NCBI GenBank assembly: GCA_948567375.1
Contig: OX419759.1
Span: forward strand, 60,613,493 to 60,677,492
Direction: 5' to 3'
Source of the DNA: Lunularia cruciata
Lineage: Eukaryota; Streptophyta; Marchantiopsida; Lunulariales; Lunulariaceae
Length of the DNA stretch: 64,000 nucleotides
Positions within the stretch are counted from its first letter, which is position 1. Every line of letters begins with the position of its first letter. Positions 45,142-57,519 of this stretch are shown here, piece by piece. The translations under genes and the position numbers were made by a program. The notes under the pieces are model-generated. The model was not told the origin of the DNA. It searched no databases and was given only the letters and a program-made list of their open reading frames with translations.

Positions 45142-48100
45142 ATGGCGTGGCAGAGAGTGCTGTCCGCGGCATCGCGGCCAGCCCTCAGAACCGCGCGATT
45201 GCTCGCTGCGCGGGGCTACCATGGAGTCAGGACTACCGCACCGGGGTCGCAAGTTATTCATTCGTGGAATAGAGTGAACCATCGGAGTCTGGGAGTGCTT
45301 GGCTCGTTGGGAACTCGATCCTTTTATGGGACTGGGGAGAAGCTGGCGCCTTTACCTCAGGCAGTTGCCTTGTCGAAGCTGACCGATAACTTTCTTGACG
45401 GAACCAGTAGTGTGTATTTGGAAGAGTTGCAGAGAACATGGGAGGCAGATCCCAAGAGTGTGGATCCGTCATGGGACCTGTTCTTCAAAAATTTCACTGG
45501 AGTTGCAGACTCTGCTCCAGGACTGTCAGGACAAACCATTCAGGAAAGTATGAGGCTTCTGCTTTTGGTACGGGCATATCAAGTGAATGGTCACATGAAG
45601 GCCAAACTAGATCCGTTGCGACTGGATGTTCGAACCCCCCCTGTTGAGCTTGATCCCGCTCTGTATGGATTTACAGATGCCGATCTCGATCGGGAGTTTT
45701 TCCTTGGAGTTTGGCGAATGGCTGGCTTTCTGTCAGAAAACCGACCTGTACAGACTTTGCGAGCGATCCTGAACAGGCTGGAACAGGCTTACTGCGGAAC
45801 CATTGGTTACGAGTATATGCACATCCCCGATCGTGAAAAGTGCAACTGGTTGCGGGATCAAATAGAGACTCAAGTCCCTGGCAAGTACGGTTCGACCCGA
45901 CGAGCACAAATCCTTGATCGCCTGGTATGGGGAACTACTTTTGAGAGCTTCATAGCTCAGAAATGGACAGCAGCCAAGAGGTTTGGTTTGGAAGGATGCG
46001 AGACGTTGATCCCTGGTATGAAGGAGCTTATTGACTACGCTGCCGATCGAGGAGTGGAAAATGTTGTGATTGGTATGCCCCATCGAGGACGGCTCAATGT
46101 ACTTGGAAATGTTGTTCGTAAGCCACTGAGGCAGATTTTCAGCGAATTCAGTGGAGGTATCAAGCCTCCGAATGAAGCAGGTGGGTACACTGGGAGTGGA
46201 GATGTGAAGTATCATCTTGGTACATCATATGATCGTCCCACTAGAAGTGGCAAACGAATTCATCTATCTCTGGTGGCTAACCCTAGTCATTTAGAGGCAG
46301 TCAGCCCAGTTGTTATTGGGAAAACAAGAGGCAAACAGTACTACTCCAATGACAAGGACAGGAGCAAGAATATGGCTGTGCTTCTACATGGAGATGGTAG
46401 TTTCTCTGGGCAAGGTGTGGTTTACGAGACCCTTCACTTGAGTGACCTTCCGAACTATACCACGGGCGGTACAATTCACCTTGTCGTGAACAATCAGGTC
46501 GCTTTTACTACTGACCCCAAGTCCAGTCGATCGTCACCCTACTGCACAGATGTGGCAAAGGCTTTGAATGCACCCATTTTCCACGTGAATGGAGACGATG
46601 TGGAAGCTGTCGTGCATGCTTGTGAACTAGCAGCGGAATGGCGCTGCAAATTCAAGTCCGACGTCGTTGTGGATATCGTGTGTTACAGGAGATTTGGGCA
46701 CAACGAGATTGATGAGCCTTCTTTCACTCAACCGAAAATGTATCAGGTATAGTTCTTACAGGACTATACGGACAGATCAAAAGAATATCATTTCTGATCT
46801 ACTTGCTTATGACAGAACTTGGGTCTTAACCACTTTCAGACATGCATCTCAAGAGAAATATTGTAACATTTCGAGTCGGTGTACTTCATATACTTTATGT
46901 TTTTTGCTTACAGGTTATCAAGAACCATCCAACTTCCCTTGAAATCTATGAGAAAAAACTCATCGAATCTGGTCAACTTACCAAAGAAGAAATCAAGAGT
47001 ATCGAAGACCGGGTATTTGAGATCCTAAATGAGGAATTCAACAACAGCAAAGACTATGTGCCACGAACACGAGACTGGTTGGCAGCTTACTGGGCTGGTT
47101 TCAAAGGCCCAGAGCAACTTTCACGAATTAGAAACACTGGGTATGCGCAGTGAATTATTTTGTGGTTTCCATATATGGTGATGGTGATCGACATGTAGTT
47201 GGTGTGTCTATGATGTTCATGCGCTCGATAATTTGTCCCTTGACTGCGGTCACCCTTAATGAGTTTCACTCGTTCTCAATGTGTCCCGGTGTATTTCAGA
47301 GTGAAGCCTGAGGTTCTCAAGAGTGTCGGCAAGTCTCTGAGCACCATCCCTCCAGAGTTCTCTCCCCATAGAGCAATCAAAAGGATATACGAGGCACGTG
47401 CACAGATGATAGAAACAGGGCAAGGGGTTGATTGGGCTACTGCAGAAGCTTTAGCGTTTGCTACTCTGCTTGTTGAAGGCAACCACGTTCGACTCAGCGG
47501 CCAGGATGTGGAGCGTGGAACTTTCAGTCACCGCCATGCTGTGCTACATGACCAACAAACAGGAGCCAAATATTGCCCCCTTGACCATGTCATGATGGAT
47601 CAAGAAGATGAGATGTTCACCGTGAGCAATAGGTAAATGAGCCTTCGCACGTTCTGTTTCATCATTGTCACCTGTATACAGGTGAACTAGAAGGTGACCT
47701 GTAAAGTTTCGGTGCATTGCATTGCATTGCATGTTACATATACTCGATGCATTTCGGTGTTTAGGGTTTAGGGTGCATTGCATTGTTACATATACTCGAT
47801 GCATACTCGATTGCATATACATACTCGATGCATACTCGATTACATATACATACTCGATGCATTTCGGTGCATTGCATGTTACATATACTCGATGTTGTTT
47901 ACTTAGATGAACAAGTGTCTGATAAGCCGGTGAGCTGTTTAGAGTCTCACTTTCTGGGTTTCTGCCGCAGTTCTCTCTCCGAGTTCGGAGTTCTCGGATT
48001 CGAGTTGGGTTACTCCATGGAGAACCCAAATTCCTTGGTCCTGTGGGAAGCCCAGTTCGGAGATTTTGCCAACGGTGCGCAAGTGATATTCGACCAGTTC

Positions 48101-49600
48101 TTGAGCAGTGGAGAGGCAAAATGGCTGCGGCAGGCGGGTCTTGTATGTCTACTCCCACATGGTTATGATGGACAGGGTCCCGAGCACTCGAGTGCGCGAC
48201 TCGAGCGTTTTCTTCAGGTAGGTGTTGATTGTCTGGTTCTCATCTATGCTCTTACAGCTTCTCTCAGCAATCGCGTGTCAATATTCCTTTTTAATTGAAG
48301 AGTTTTCTCCATTGAAGCCTTGATATTAAATTTAACCGTCTGAATTTTACTGCAGATGAGTGATGACAATCCCTATGTCATTCCGGAAATGGATCCCAGT
48401 TTGCGAAGGCAAATTCAGGAAGTAAATTGGCAGGTCGTGAATGTTACCACTCCTGCAAACTACTTCCATGTACTACGAAGACAGGTGAGCAGCTGTTGTA
48501 CGCCTCGAATACTGCACAGCTCTGAATTCGATATGCAGCACTGCAGTAGTTTCACTTTCTGCTTTCTACTTGTGTAACTCTGCTGACTATTTTGTGGAGA
48601 TGATGGGCAAGGTTACTAACCGAGCTGAGTTGTGATCAGATCCATCGGGATTTCCGCAAGCCATTGATCGTCATGTCACCAAAGAATCTTCTGAGACACG
48701 CAGCTTGCAAGTCAAACTTGTCCGAGTTTGATGATGTACAAGGTCATGATGGATTTGACAAACAAGGAACTCGATTCAAGCGCCTGATCAAGGATCACAA
48801 CTTTGAGTCATCTCGGGAGGAGAGTGTTCGTCGTATGATTCTTTGTTCTGGAAAGGTAAAGAAAAACTACTTTGTCTATTTACGGTATGCAGCTCAATCA
48901 CGTTAGCTCGATATGCATGTACAGTAGTTCATCCTAAAGTAAACGTCTTTCTTATCTCTTACTTGGTCAAAACCTTGCAGGTATACTATGAGCTTGATGA
49001 CGAGCGACAAAGGGCTCAGCTGAAGGATCTGGCCATCTGCCGAGTTGAACAGCTTTGTCCGTTCCCATGGGATTTGATTCTTAGAGAGCTTAATCGCTAC
49101 CCCAGTAAGTCAAGCAGACCACTCATCCATATTCCACTAGTCATACCATCTAGAAGTTTGGAGTGAGACCAAACTAGTCCACGGTTGTTGCTCCTACGTG
49201 AATCACCTTCTCTTGCCTTCCATCATGTTGAGATTGATGAGTGTTAGTTCAGGTATCTTTGGGTTGGCATTTATCATGGCGGTTGGTTGTATACTGTGGT
49301 CTGCTGATATAATGTAGGCGTTGTTGATAGTTTTACGAGGTTCTAATTTCCAGTGATGTTTCTGCAGACGCTGAGATCATCTGGTGTCAAGAGGAGCCCA
49401 TGAATATGGGTGCCTACACATACATCGCCCCACGATTGGCTACCGCACTCACATCAGCCGGGCGTGGTTCGTACGAAGACATAAAATATGTGGGTCGCCC
49501 ACCATCAGCTGCGACAGCAACCGGATTTGGTAGCCTGCATGTCGAAGAGCAAAAAGAGCTTCTCCATAAAGCTCTACAAGAAGCTCCTATTACGAACTGA
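45142..49600 (+). CDS. OGDH: 2-oxoglutarate dehydrogenase E1 component, mitochondrial (8 exons)
   Basis: E1 decarboxylates 2-oxoglutarate with thiamine diphosphate and hands the succinyl group to E2 in the mitochondrial TCA complex. Exons by GT-AG sites and frame: 45142-46746, 46914-47140, 47300-47632, 47971-48217, 48356-48484, 48640-48855, 48981-49104, 49368-49600; 1037 residues, close to plant homologues. Residues 1 to about 60 are Arg/Ser/Ala-rich without acids at the start, a mitochondrial presequence. The E1 N-terminal motif [20 protein letters not shown] is at 92-111, [12 protein letters not shown] at 312-323, and the ThDP site runs from [10 protein letters not shown] (416-425) to VVNNQ (448-452). 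Later exons carry [34 protein letters not shown] and [13 protein letters not shown]. The first in-frame ATG of the presequence is used. No defect seen. Confidence 0.96.
47711..47895 (+). repeat. Tandem microsatellite-like array in OGDH intron 3
   Basis: Intron 3 (47633-47970) holds repeated tgcattgcat and tacatatactcgatgcat words, at least five copies of actcgatgcat or close variants, plus two telomere-type TTTAGGG units near 47760-47773. Confidence 0.8.
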
Positions 49601-52496
49601 TACCAGAGGCAGTATGTTATTAGACTCTTGTTGAGTATAGCCCTTTATTTAAGTACGAGCTAAGTTGCCGAGTCTGTCAGTGTAGGCGTCCAGAGTTTTG
49701 ATCTTTTTACATTCCTAAGCAAGTGTATACAGGAACATCTCATCAGATTGATCGATGGTTACTGCATATCAATGAGATTTAGACAGTAGCGTTCCCACAG
49801 TTTCGTATCCCAAGCTCCCCACGCTTCCTGGGGCCAGGTATCTGAAAGCTATATCTGGTGATAATTGCAGGGCCAGTTGGATTTTATTGGGACGAAAGGC
49901 GGCCCTAGTCATTACTCGGATAATACTTGTAGATTACACCAAGTTCTGTACATTTGTGATTCATTCATTACTACCATTGGCCAAAATCAGTAATGGGACT
50001 AGGCTTATCGAGTTTTAGATCGTTGGCCTTCGAAGTCATCAATCCGACTTTTTACTTTTATCTGACCAAAAGCCCGCGTTTCCAACCTTAAACGTGGTGA
50101 GCTTCAGGTTTCCAACTCGCCAAGACTTCCGTGTCTTCACTTAAATTTGATCCCACAGAAAGAGGTTCATCCACGCAACCATGAGATCCCTGATAGCGGA
50201 TCTGACAAAGCGAAAAGTTCACAACCGGAAAAGAGTAGCCACAGCAAGATTTGGTCCTCTTTTGTTTCCGGCCCTGCCGCATGAGGCTTTTCTGGGGGCC
50301 AAGGATCCGGATGGGTTATCTTTACGTGGTATTTGCACGCGAGTTGCTGCATCTTACCCTGCATTAGAATGGGAGTAAAAATGCTGTCAGATTGTAGAAA
50401 CTGACCAAGAACTGGAGACTACAGCCCTGCAAGCAACACTGGTTTCCTGACTTTATGACAGACTCTGCCTCTCGTCCTGACTGCGTGGACTCCGCAGGCA
50501 GATGAAGCCAGCTACTGGGCGAAAAAGTGTTTGCGAACCGATCCGGAACCCTTCTCGCGTATGAAATCATGAAAGCAGAAGTGAATGTAATTTCTGGTAC
50601 AATCTGCAATTCGAATTCGTCTGGAGCCTGTGAACGGGATCCTTTGGCAAATGGACGCTTGATAGATGATGAATTCATGTAATGTCTGAACTCGCTATGA
50701 ACTATAGGCCGTAGGGGAGTTGGGAGAGCCTCAACGGATGCCAGCGCCAGCGCTAAGCTTTTCCTATCTGAAACTTCAACGAAATCCTGTTTGGACAGTA
50801 AAGGCGTGGCTTTGGGGAGAATGTATATGTTCCTCAGTGTGCATGTTCTTGGGCAGTGGAAAATGTCCACCCAATACATTAATTACGCATCTTCAATTTG
50901 CGTGGGAATGTACCGTGAGTGTATCTCTTCTGCTTCATCAATCTCCTCCTTTCCAAAGCATCATCTCCTCGTACTCGCTGTTCAGCTTTAGCGGAGCCGG
51001 TTGTCGCGGGCTTCATTTTCAAATACCTTTCCACGCGAGTACCGCACAGCTCAGTTTTCCCAACGGCATCACTGGATTGAATTTCCTGGATTTGCTGTCT
51101 ATGCGAGCGTCATACTAGTCACGCCTGTCGCAATAAGATTGATTGATATGTTATTTTATTTGTGACAGGAAAGTCTAGAAAGTTTGGCAAAGTACATTAG
51201 ACAGTTGAATTTTAGATATTGTCAGCATATGTCACTATACCATCAAAGAACTTTATATAAAACGAATTCCTCCGTGAATTGTGAACTTATCAGTCTGTGA
51301 AGCAAGGCTGGTTTCGAGGAACCAAAAGTTCTGGAAGTCGCTATTACAGAGACCACTGCAGTGCTTTGGTTGACTGTAATTTATTCGCCGCTTGAGACCC
51401 TCTTGCTGTTGCACAACGCTGGTGGAAAGCGTGGACCTGTAGGGTATAGTTTTTCAGGAAGGGATATTCTGAAGCACCTCTGTGTAGCCTCACCATTCTT
51501 AGCAGAAAATGGGTTCTTACTTTTTCTTGTGACATATACAAACCTATATGTCCAATGTGTGTCGGCTACACTAGTAATATCGAATATTTGGAGAATTAGT
51601 GATTTTATGTGTTGCACTGAATGTGATGGTAATCAACTCTTCCGTTGTTGAAGATGGGCAGCTCCTAGTCCTCGAAGCATTGGAGACCGGTGGAGTCAAG
51701 AAATTTGCAGTCAGTCAGATTTTCTTGCTCTCCGTGCTGGTCCTTTTGTCATGCGACAACGCGAGTCCCTCAGACTTATGACTGTCACGGTTCAGAAGCA
51801 AGGTGCGCAAGACGAAAACTTATATGCAGGTCGTACTCCAAAGATACCCGTAACAATTGAAGTAAATCGAGATGAATATAATTCTATGCCTACTGCTCCG
51901 GGACTCCAAACGCACACCATCGGGGGGCAAAGATTGATGTGGGGAACGAAAGGAAAGGACTGACTGGTGGCACAGAAACGAGTACCGGCAATTGTGGAGC
52001 TTTGCTCAATAGAGTCCTGTAAAGGTACAGCGTGTGTTCCAGATACCCTACGATGTAGTCTATCTGCAACCGCAACATCTGGACAGTAACTAGACTACGA
52101 TGTAGTGTAGTCACCAGTCCAGAGGTTGCGGGCAGGACCATTTTGCAAGGTCGCGACGACAGAATTTAGGTGCGAGTTCTGAAGGCGTTTGTGGTTTCTC
52201 GGAATTGCTCTAATTTGTTCTTTCGCGTCTCGTTCTCGGTTCGTGGTTTCAGTGTCCGCTCTCGTCTACTGGTTGTTGATCTTTCCTATCCTCTTAATCG
52301 TTCTGTTCCTACTGCACCACCAGTGTGCAAATAACATTTGACGGGGTTTCTATTTTCGTATGAATGATTTTCTTTAAAGTGCCATTAGATTCACTAGAGT
52401 AAGGAATCCAAAACATAGCACCATGCGAATATATCTTCATGTTCGAAAGTGACATCACATAGAAGACACACTAATCCGATGATGATATGAAGGAAA
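49601..52496. other. Spacer downstream of OGDH
   Basis: The OGDH 3' untranslated region occupies the first few hundred bases. Composition stays gene-like to about 52330, and a 171-codon minus-strand frame (50364-50879) is open, but it shows no motif and no splice partner, so I do not call it a gene. Confidence 0.45.
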
Positions 52497-52842
52497 ATTG
52501 GGTTTTCAGTTCTGAAATTTACGGGAGATCGACATATCCCGTAAAATTTGCAAGAAGTCCCGTAAATCAAATCATGATCATTTGTGGAAGTAAAATTTGA
52601 GAGTTGAAATTCTACTTTTTCTTGGTATAATTTTCGGCTTGACTTTCAGCCCGTCAGGGTCTACGAGACCCCATAAACTTATGTGGGTCATATGTGCGTT
52701 ACCTTTATAGAGTTATGGAGCACTCGCGTACAATCCAGGCCACGCCCCTTCACGATTTAGTGGATGTCCCGTAGATTTCCCGCAAATTTATTTTACGAGC
52801 CACCGAAATGGCCAAACTGAAATCCCCCAATATAGTCGTTGT
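52497..52842. mobile_element. MITE-like element
   Basis: About 345 bases whose ends are imperfect inverted repeats: ATTGGG, a short gap, TTTCAGTT, then AATTTACGGG on the left, and the complement of ATTGGGGGATTTCAGTTTGG on the right. Internal cccgtaaa and tttacggg words repeat in both directions. No coding capacity. A target duplication is not clear. Confidence 0.45.
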
Positions 52843-55800
52843 TTATTTGACTACTCGGAAAATTATATGATGTTATATGCTTCGATCTAACCTCGATAAG
52901 TAATTTGTCTACATTTGAAGCTCAAGATACGTAAGAATTTAACAAACAAATTTGGAGAGCTGAAATCATGATATATTGTCACTCTCCACCATCAAAGACA
53001 AATATTTTTTTCTTCTTCTTTTGTTACTCTATTTATTCTCCTCAACAGTGACCTATTCATTGTTCATTTGCTATGGTGCTACAAAATTTCAAATTTCAAA
53101 TGAATTTTGTGATAAAGATCGACACAAGCGATCTTCCCAAATTATTAGTGCAGTGTTTGATAGGCTCAATGAGAGTTGAATATATTTATGTCCTAAAGAA
53201 TTCCTTTACACCGTATATTAAGATATATTGTGATTTCTCAATTTGGATGAAACCTTCAAGTAAAATCAATACTGAGGCACAACTAACTTCTATGTTTGCA
53301 CCACCGTCAAGAACAACATCAACATTGAAGTGAGTTAGCTCCTATGTCCGTACTACTTCCTTACAAATCTGTTTTCATGCACCAATATATGCCACAAGAT
53401 ATTTGCAAAAGCTTCTTTAAGCAATACAACTCATTGATATGTAAGATGCTTGAGGCTACATATGAGTTTGAAGCAAATTATGATATTGCAATCTTTAAGT
53501 TGGTTAACTATCGAAGTGCAATCACATTTTTTAAATTTGTAAAAGTAGAGGGAGAAAGGATTTGTGCTACATTTACTATAAAGCACTTCACGGTTGGTCA
53601 TGTCACAAGTTCAAAGAGGAAAGTCCAATAGAATCAAAGTAAGAGTAGAGTCAAAACAAGACTTCAAGAATTTCAACCTGCACCAAATATCAAATAATCT
53701 ACTTGGTATTATTTGACATCAAGAGTTTGCAGCATTGAATGAGCTCAAGGCTCTTATTTAGCAAGATAAAACTTGGGGGAAATATGTTATGGCATGAACA
53801 ATTAAGTCTTTGAAAGTGATATTTCTTATCATTTTGTGGAATCAGATACTTCTGCTAGAACATGGCAAGTAAAAGACACAGGGGTGGTAGAATGGTTCAT
53901 ACTGTTATTCTCTGCAACCCAGGTGATCCTTCATCTTATCCTACTCGCAAGATATTCACTTCAAGCCTGATTCTATATCATGGATTTGTGTTATATGCAT
54001 TCAAGTTTTTGATGGATCGTTTTGAAGCAAAACATTGGCACCAAGGTGGAGGATGTGCAATCATCCTTTGTGTGTGAGAAAGATTCATTGAATTAGGCAT
54101 CATCAATGCCATCTACAACTTGAAAAATTGATACCCGTTACTGAAATCTGTATAAAGTGGCAAAAGGCTTGATATCTAAAGCAAACAATGCCAACAAGCA
54201 TCTATAACAAATAACTATGAATTGAAGCATCTATAACAAATAACTATGAATTGATGGTTATCACTTACTAGTATAATTAAGCAACTTTGAAATGGAAATG
54301 GCTATTAAAAATTCTAGTTCACTCAAAGTACAGGAATCTTCTGGAGTGCTAGTGCTAGTAAGATCTGGAACTACTGTAATGGATGATAGGACCCGATTGA
54401 GATGCATACAAAAGAAGCACAAATTGATGAGTGGATGCTATTGTTTGATATGTCTATGTGCTACTTTATCTCGTTCTCTTACACATCATGCACATAGCTC
54501 CACGCACATAGCTCCACATATCCCCGTATCAATTTGAGAATAGAATTATACACGCAATCAATGTATTTACATTAAAAGTTAAAGTTTGCTGGATGATTAA
54601 TTAAGTGTGTGTTCCACATTGTCCTCATAAGTCATCCCCGTTACATCCAAATTCAAATTGAAATTTTAATCGCTACCATAGGACAAAGTCTATTAAAATG
54701 GAATATCAAGCGAGATTCTATCGTTGCTAGACTATATCTTCCCGAGGACACAGCGTTGTGAGGATGGAAGCAGAACCAACCTCTACGGGGTAATTGTTCC
54801 TCAAACTTAGAAGCATAACCTTGAGTTTAGAACTTGGGACTGGTGGGCCTTGCGCTATATTTTTCTCTCGCTCTTCTTTATGGCTTGTACTCCTTTCCCA
54901 GTTCTTTCGTTTGGGTACTATATATATATATATAATTGTGTTGTGACCATGGTTATATTGGACTACTGTAATGTCAGTTTACGTAGACCACATTGGACGC
55001 AATAACCACCATATTCAGGAGGCATGGACATGAGCAACGCATAGACTTTAGCTCTGGGACCACGTCTACATCTAGCCTTAGTTCCTATGAAGACATTCCA
55101 GACTTGGAGCTCTGCAATTTTAATCTCCTTCCACGGACGTGTCTCGTAGCTAAAGTGGGAAGATCCTAAAACTGAGAAATCACGGGAACACTCACACATA
55201 TTTAACGCACACAAGTTGTAGTTGGCTTTCCTCTCTTAACTATGTCGGTGGACCATGAAACTCCTTGAAGATGGCCAGAGTACTAGATTTCTTAATATTG
55301 CATGTTTGAGTTTGTTGTAATAAAAGGGGCGAAGTTCGTAGAAGCAGAAAGAAGGTACACATTTTATGTCTAAATTTCAGAAATGATAGAAAATGAAGCC
55401 CACTCTCAACAACTTTCGGAAATAAACGGCTGAAATAAACAAATTACACGAGTAAGTGCAATGAACCCTGAGAGAAACAAACGAAATGGACGAGTAATGT
55501 GCAGTGGAACTCGATAAGATGTTCCCTACAGACAACTTCACAAGTGTATTCGAATTTTTGGAATTATTATAGATTAACTATAAAACCAAAATATAATATT
55601 TTGAATAAATGTTATCTATTCATTTGGAGTAATTTATATGATTAATTTGCTTATTGAGTAATTCCTAATATTGAGAAGTGCAATCTTATCGGTAAATTGG
55701 CACAGATAGATGCAGTTTCCCCATTGACTCCTTAGTGACTCAACGCATTTCGGGGACCACGGATTCTGACTCGATTAGATGTGGAAGCGCAGCTAACTCG

Positions 55801-56040
55801 AGCCAGACTTGTACTTCAGCATTTCGGGGACAACCGATCAAACGAGTCCTTCAACTCGAGATTTGGCATTTTGCTTGTGAAGGGCAAGTCTGACTCGAGT
55901 TAGAGGTGGCTCAAGCTCGGAAGAGGTTATCAAACTTCACATTGGCGGATCCAGAAATGAGTTCAATGGATTGTAAAAGCAAGCAGCTTGTAACTATTCT
56001 CAAGTATATTGCTGACTGTCTGTAGACTATTTCGTGTAGC
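52843..56040. other. Repeat-derived and intergenic sequence
   Basis: Weak plus-strand frames at 53073-53631 and 53862-54077 lack recognised motifs. A purine tract aacttgggggaaat followed by TGTTATGG at 53770-53792 looks like the 3' end of a Copia-type element, but no LTR pair was found. 54922-54934 is a (TA)n run. A minus-strand frame at 54963-55214 has gene-like composition without a signature. 55300-56040 is the upstream region of the ankyrin gene. Confidence 0.35.
54197..54254 (+). repeat. Perfect 29-bp tandem duplication
   Basis: The unit beginning agcatctataac and ending gaattga occurs twice without change, at 54197-54225 and 54226-54254. Confidence 0.9.
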
Positions 56041-57519
56041 ATGCCCGAGTTGGAAATTCATGAGATACTGGCACCTGCAGATGGTGGGATTCCGCTGCCG
56101 GGTGGACTTGAATTCAACCCCCTACACCATGCTGCCTGGAATAACGACTGGGCAAACATCGAAAGAATGAAAGTTAATCGCGAGGATCCAATTGATCCGA
56201 ACGTAAGATCAGCGGGTCATTTCACTCCACTGCATCTGGCTGCCTCCCGGGGACACCTTCGAGCTCAAGAGGCACTGCTCCAATGGCCAGGCGTTGATGC
56301 TAATTGTCGCTCACTAAAAGGTTTCACTGCCTTGCACTTGGCAGCTTATGGAGGTCACTTTCACTGTGTAAGGTCGATGCTCAACCACGATCCATTTCAA
56401 GGTCTTTTCATTGTGAACGTCAAAGATGAAGTGTTCAGGAGGACCGCATTGCATTTTGCAGCAGAACAAGGTCAAAATAAGGAAGTCGTTGACCTTCTGG
56501 TGAATGTTCCTGGTGTGGAGATCAATCCGAGAGACAAAATGAGTGGGATAACTCCTTTCCTTTTGGCTGTCATGCACGGAACTTTGGTCGAGAGTTTGCT
56601 TGAGAGGAACCCTGACCATATCAATGAAAAAGTAGGGAGTCTTCTTCCCACTCTTGCTGCAGTTTGGGAAGAGCTGCAGGGTCAACACTGGCGAATCCTA
56701 ACCCCAATCGCCATTGATAACAGTATAAACATACACTGGCTGATGGATAACACGGTGGCCGTCAGTGACTCAAATTCTTACAGACGGTTTGTTGTAGCTA
56801 TGACAGCCCATACTGCGCTTCACATGGCTGCCACACAGAACAATAGGGAACTCATACAACTCCTTGTCTCGTATCCTAACATCAAGTTGAATGAACCGGA
56901 CGAGACGTGCGGGATGACACCATTACATTGCTCCATAAGAACGGGAGCCATGGACGCCTTCCGAGTTCTCATGTCAAAACAAGGGGGGGATATGAATGCT
57001 AAACTATGCAACGGAGGGACCTTTCCGGTTCCATCTTGGCTTCCCCCAATTGAGGATTTTTATTGGCTAGAGAAACCAAGTTTTGATTTTCTTACTACCT
57101 TTTCTCGATCTGACACTCCACTTCATCTTGCAATACGCCTCCGGCCCGCCAAAGAACTTCTTCTTATGGTCGCGGAGTTTTGTAGTCACACTGAATTCAA
57201 TCCAGCAATTTACAATGAAGAACCGTTGCTTCCATTAGAATTAGCATGGAACAGGTTTGCACATACTGCAGACAACAGCAACATTCTTATTGTATGGTGC
57301 AGTAGTTGGAGGTTAGCATGGGAGAGATCTGCGCGCACCGCATACAACTGCATTCAGGGGACGGCAGCTCCTGAAACGGATACCAGAGACTACGGCAGGT
57401 TCGTAGAGAACCTTATTGCGCAATATGGAGCGTTCTTCATGCTTGATCTCCCGTTCAATTCACTGCTCAGATTTCGGAGAGTTGGAGGACCCGAACAGAA
57501 CCAGTTTGGGTTTGGATAA
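56041..57519 (+). CDS. Ankyrin-repeat protein, 5' part of a gene split by L3
   Basis: Single open frame of 492 codons. Ankyrin units show the TPLHLAA signature or variants at residues 27-33 (PLHHAAW), 62-68, 96-102, 135-141 (ALHFAAE), 171-177, 238-244 (ALHMAAT), 273-279 and 339-345 (PLHLAIR), spaced by 33-40 residues with a longer gap around 180-230. In plants such repeats are often followed by a membrane PGG domain. The last three residues and the TAA appear to lie within the L3 5' end (TTTGGGT target copy at 57505-57511), so the natural C-terminus is lost. A fusion-truncated product could still be made. Confidence 0.8.
   Translation: MPELEIHEILAPADGGIPLPGGLEFNPLHHAAWNNDWANIERMKVNREDPIDPNVRSAGHFTPLHLAASRGHLRAQEALLQWPGVDANCRSLKGFTALHLAAYGGHFHCVRSMLNHDPFQGLFIVNVKDEVFRRTALHFAAEQGQNKEVVDLLVNVPGVEINPRDKMSGITPFLLAVMHGTLVESLLERNPDHINEKVGSLLPTLAAVWEELQGQHWRILTPIAIDNSINIHWLMDNTVAVSDSNSYRRFVVAMTAHTALHMAATQNNRELIQLLVSYPNIKLNEPDETCGMTPLHCSIRTGAMDAFRVLMSKQGGDMNAKLCNGGTFPVPSWLPPIEDFYWLEKPSFDFLTTFSRSDTPLHLAIRLRPAKELLLMVAEFCSHTEFNPAIYNEEPLLPLELAWNRFAHTADNSNILIVWCSSWRLAWERSARTAYNCIQGTAAPETDTRDYGRFVENLIAQYGAFFMLDLPFNSLLRFRRVGGPEQNQFGFG

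Noticed and set aside
45733-46215. 160-codon frame antisense to OGDH exon 1
   Set aside because: Shadow of a strongly conserved coding exon on plus.
50364-50879. 171-codon minus-strand gene downstream of OGDH
   Set aside because: Open by length, but no recognisable domain or splice partner. It may be chance in moderately GC-rich DNA.
53770-53800. Copia-type element end (purine tract plus TGTTATGG)
   Set aside because: No second LTR, primer-binding site or pol motif found, so not called as an element.
54963-55214. 83-codon minus-strand frame near the ankyrin gene
   Set aside because: Composition looks genic, but I see no family signature and cannot find adjoining exons.
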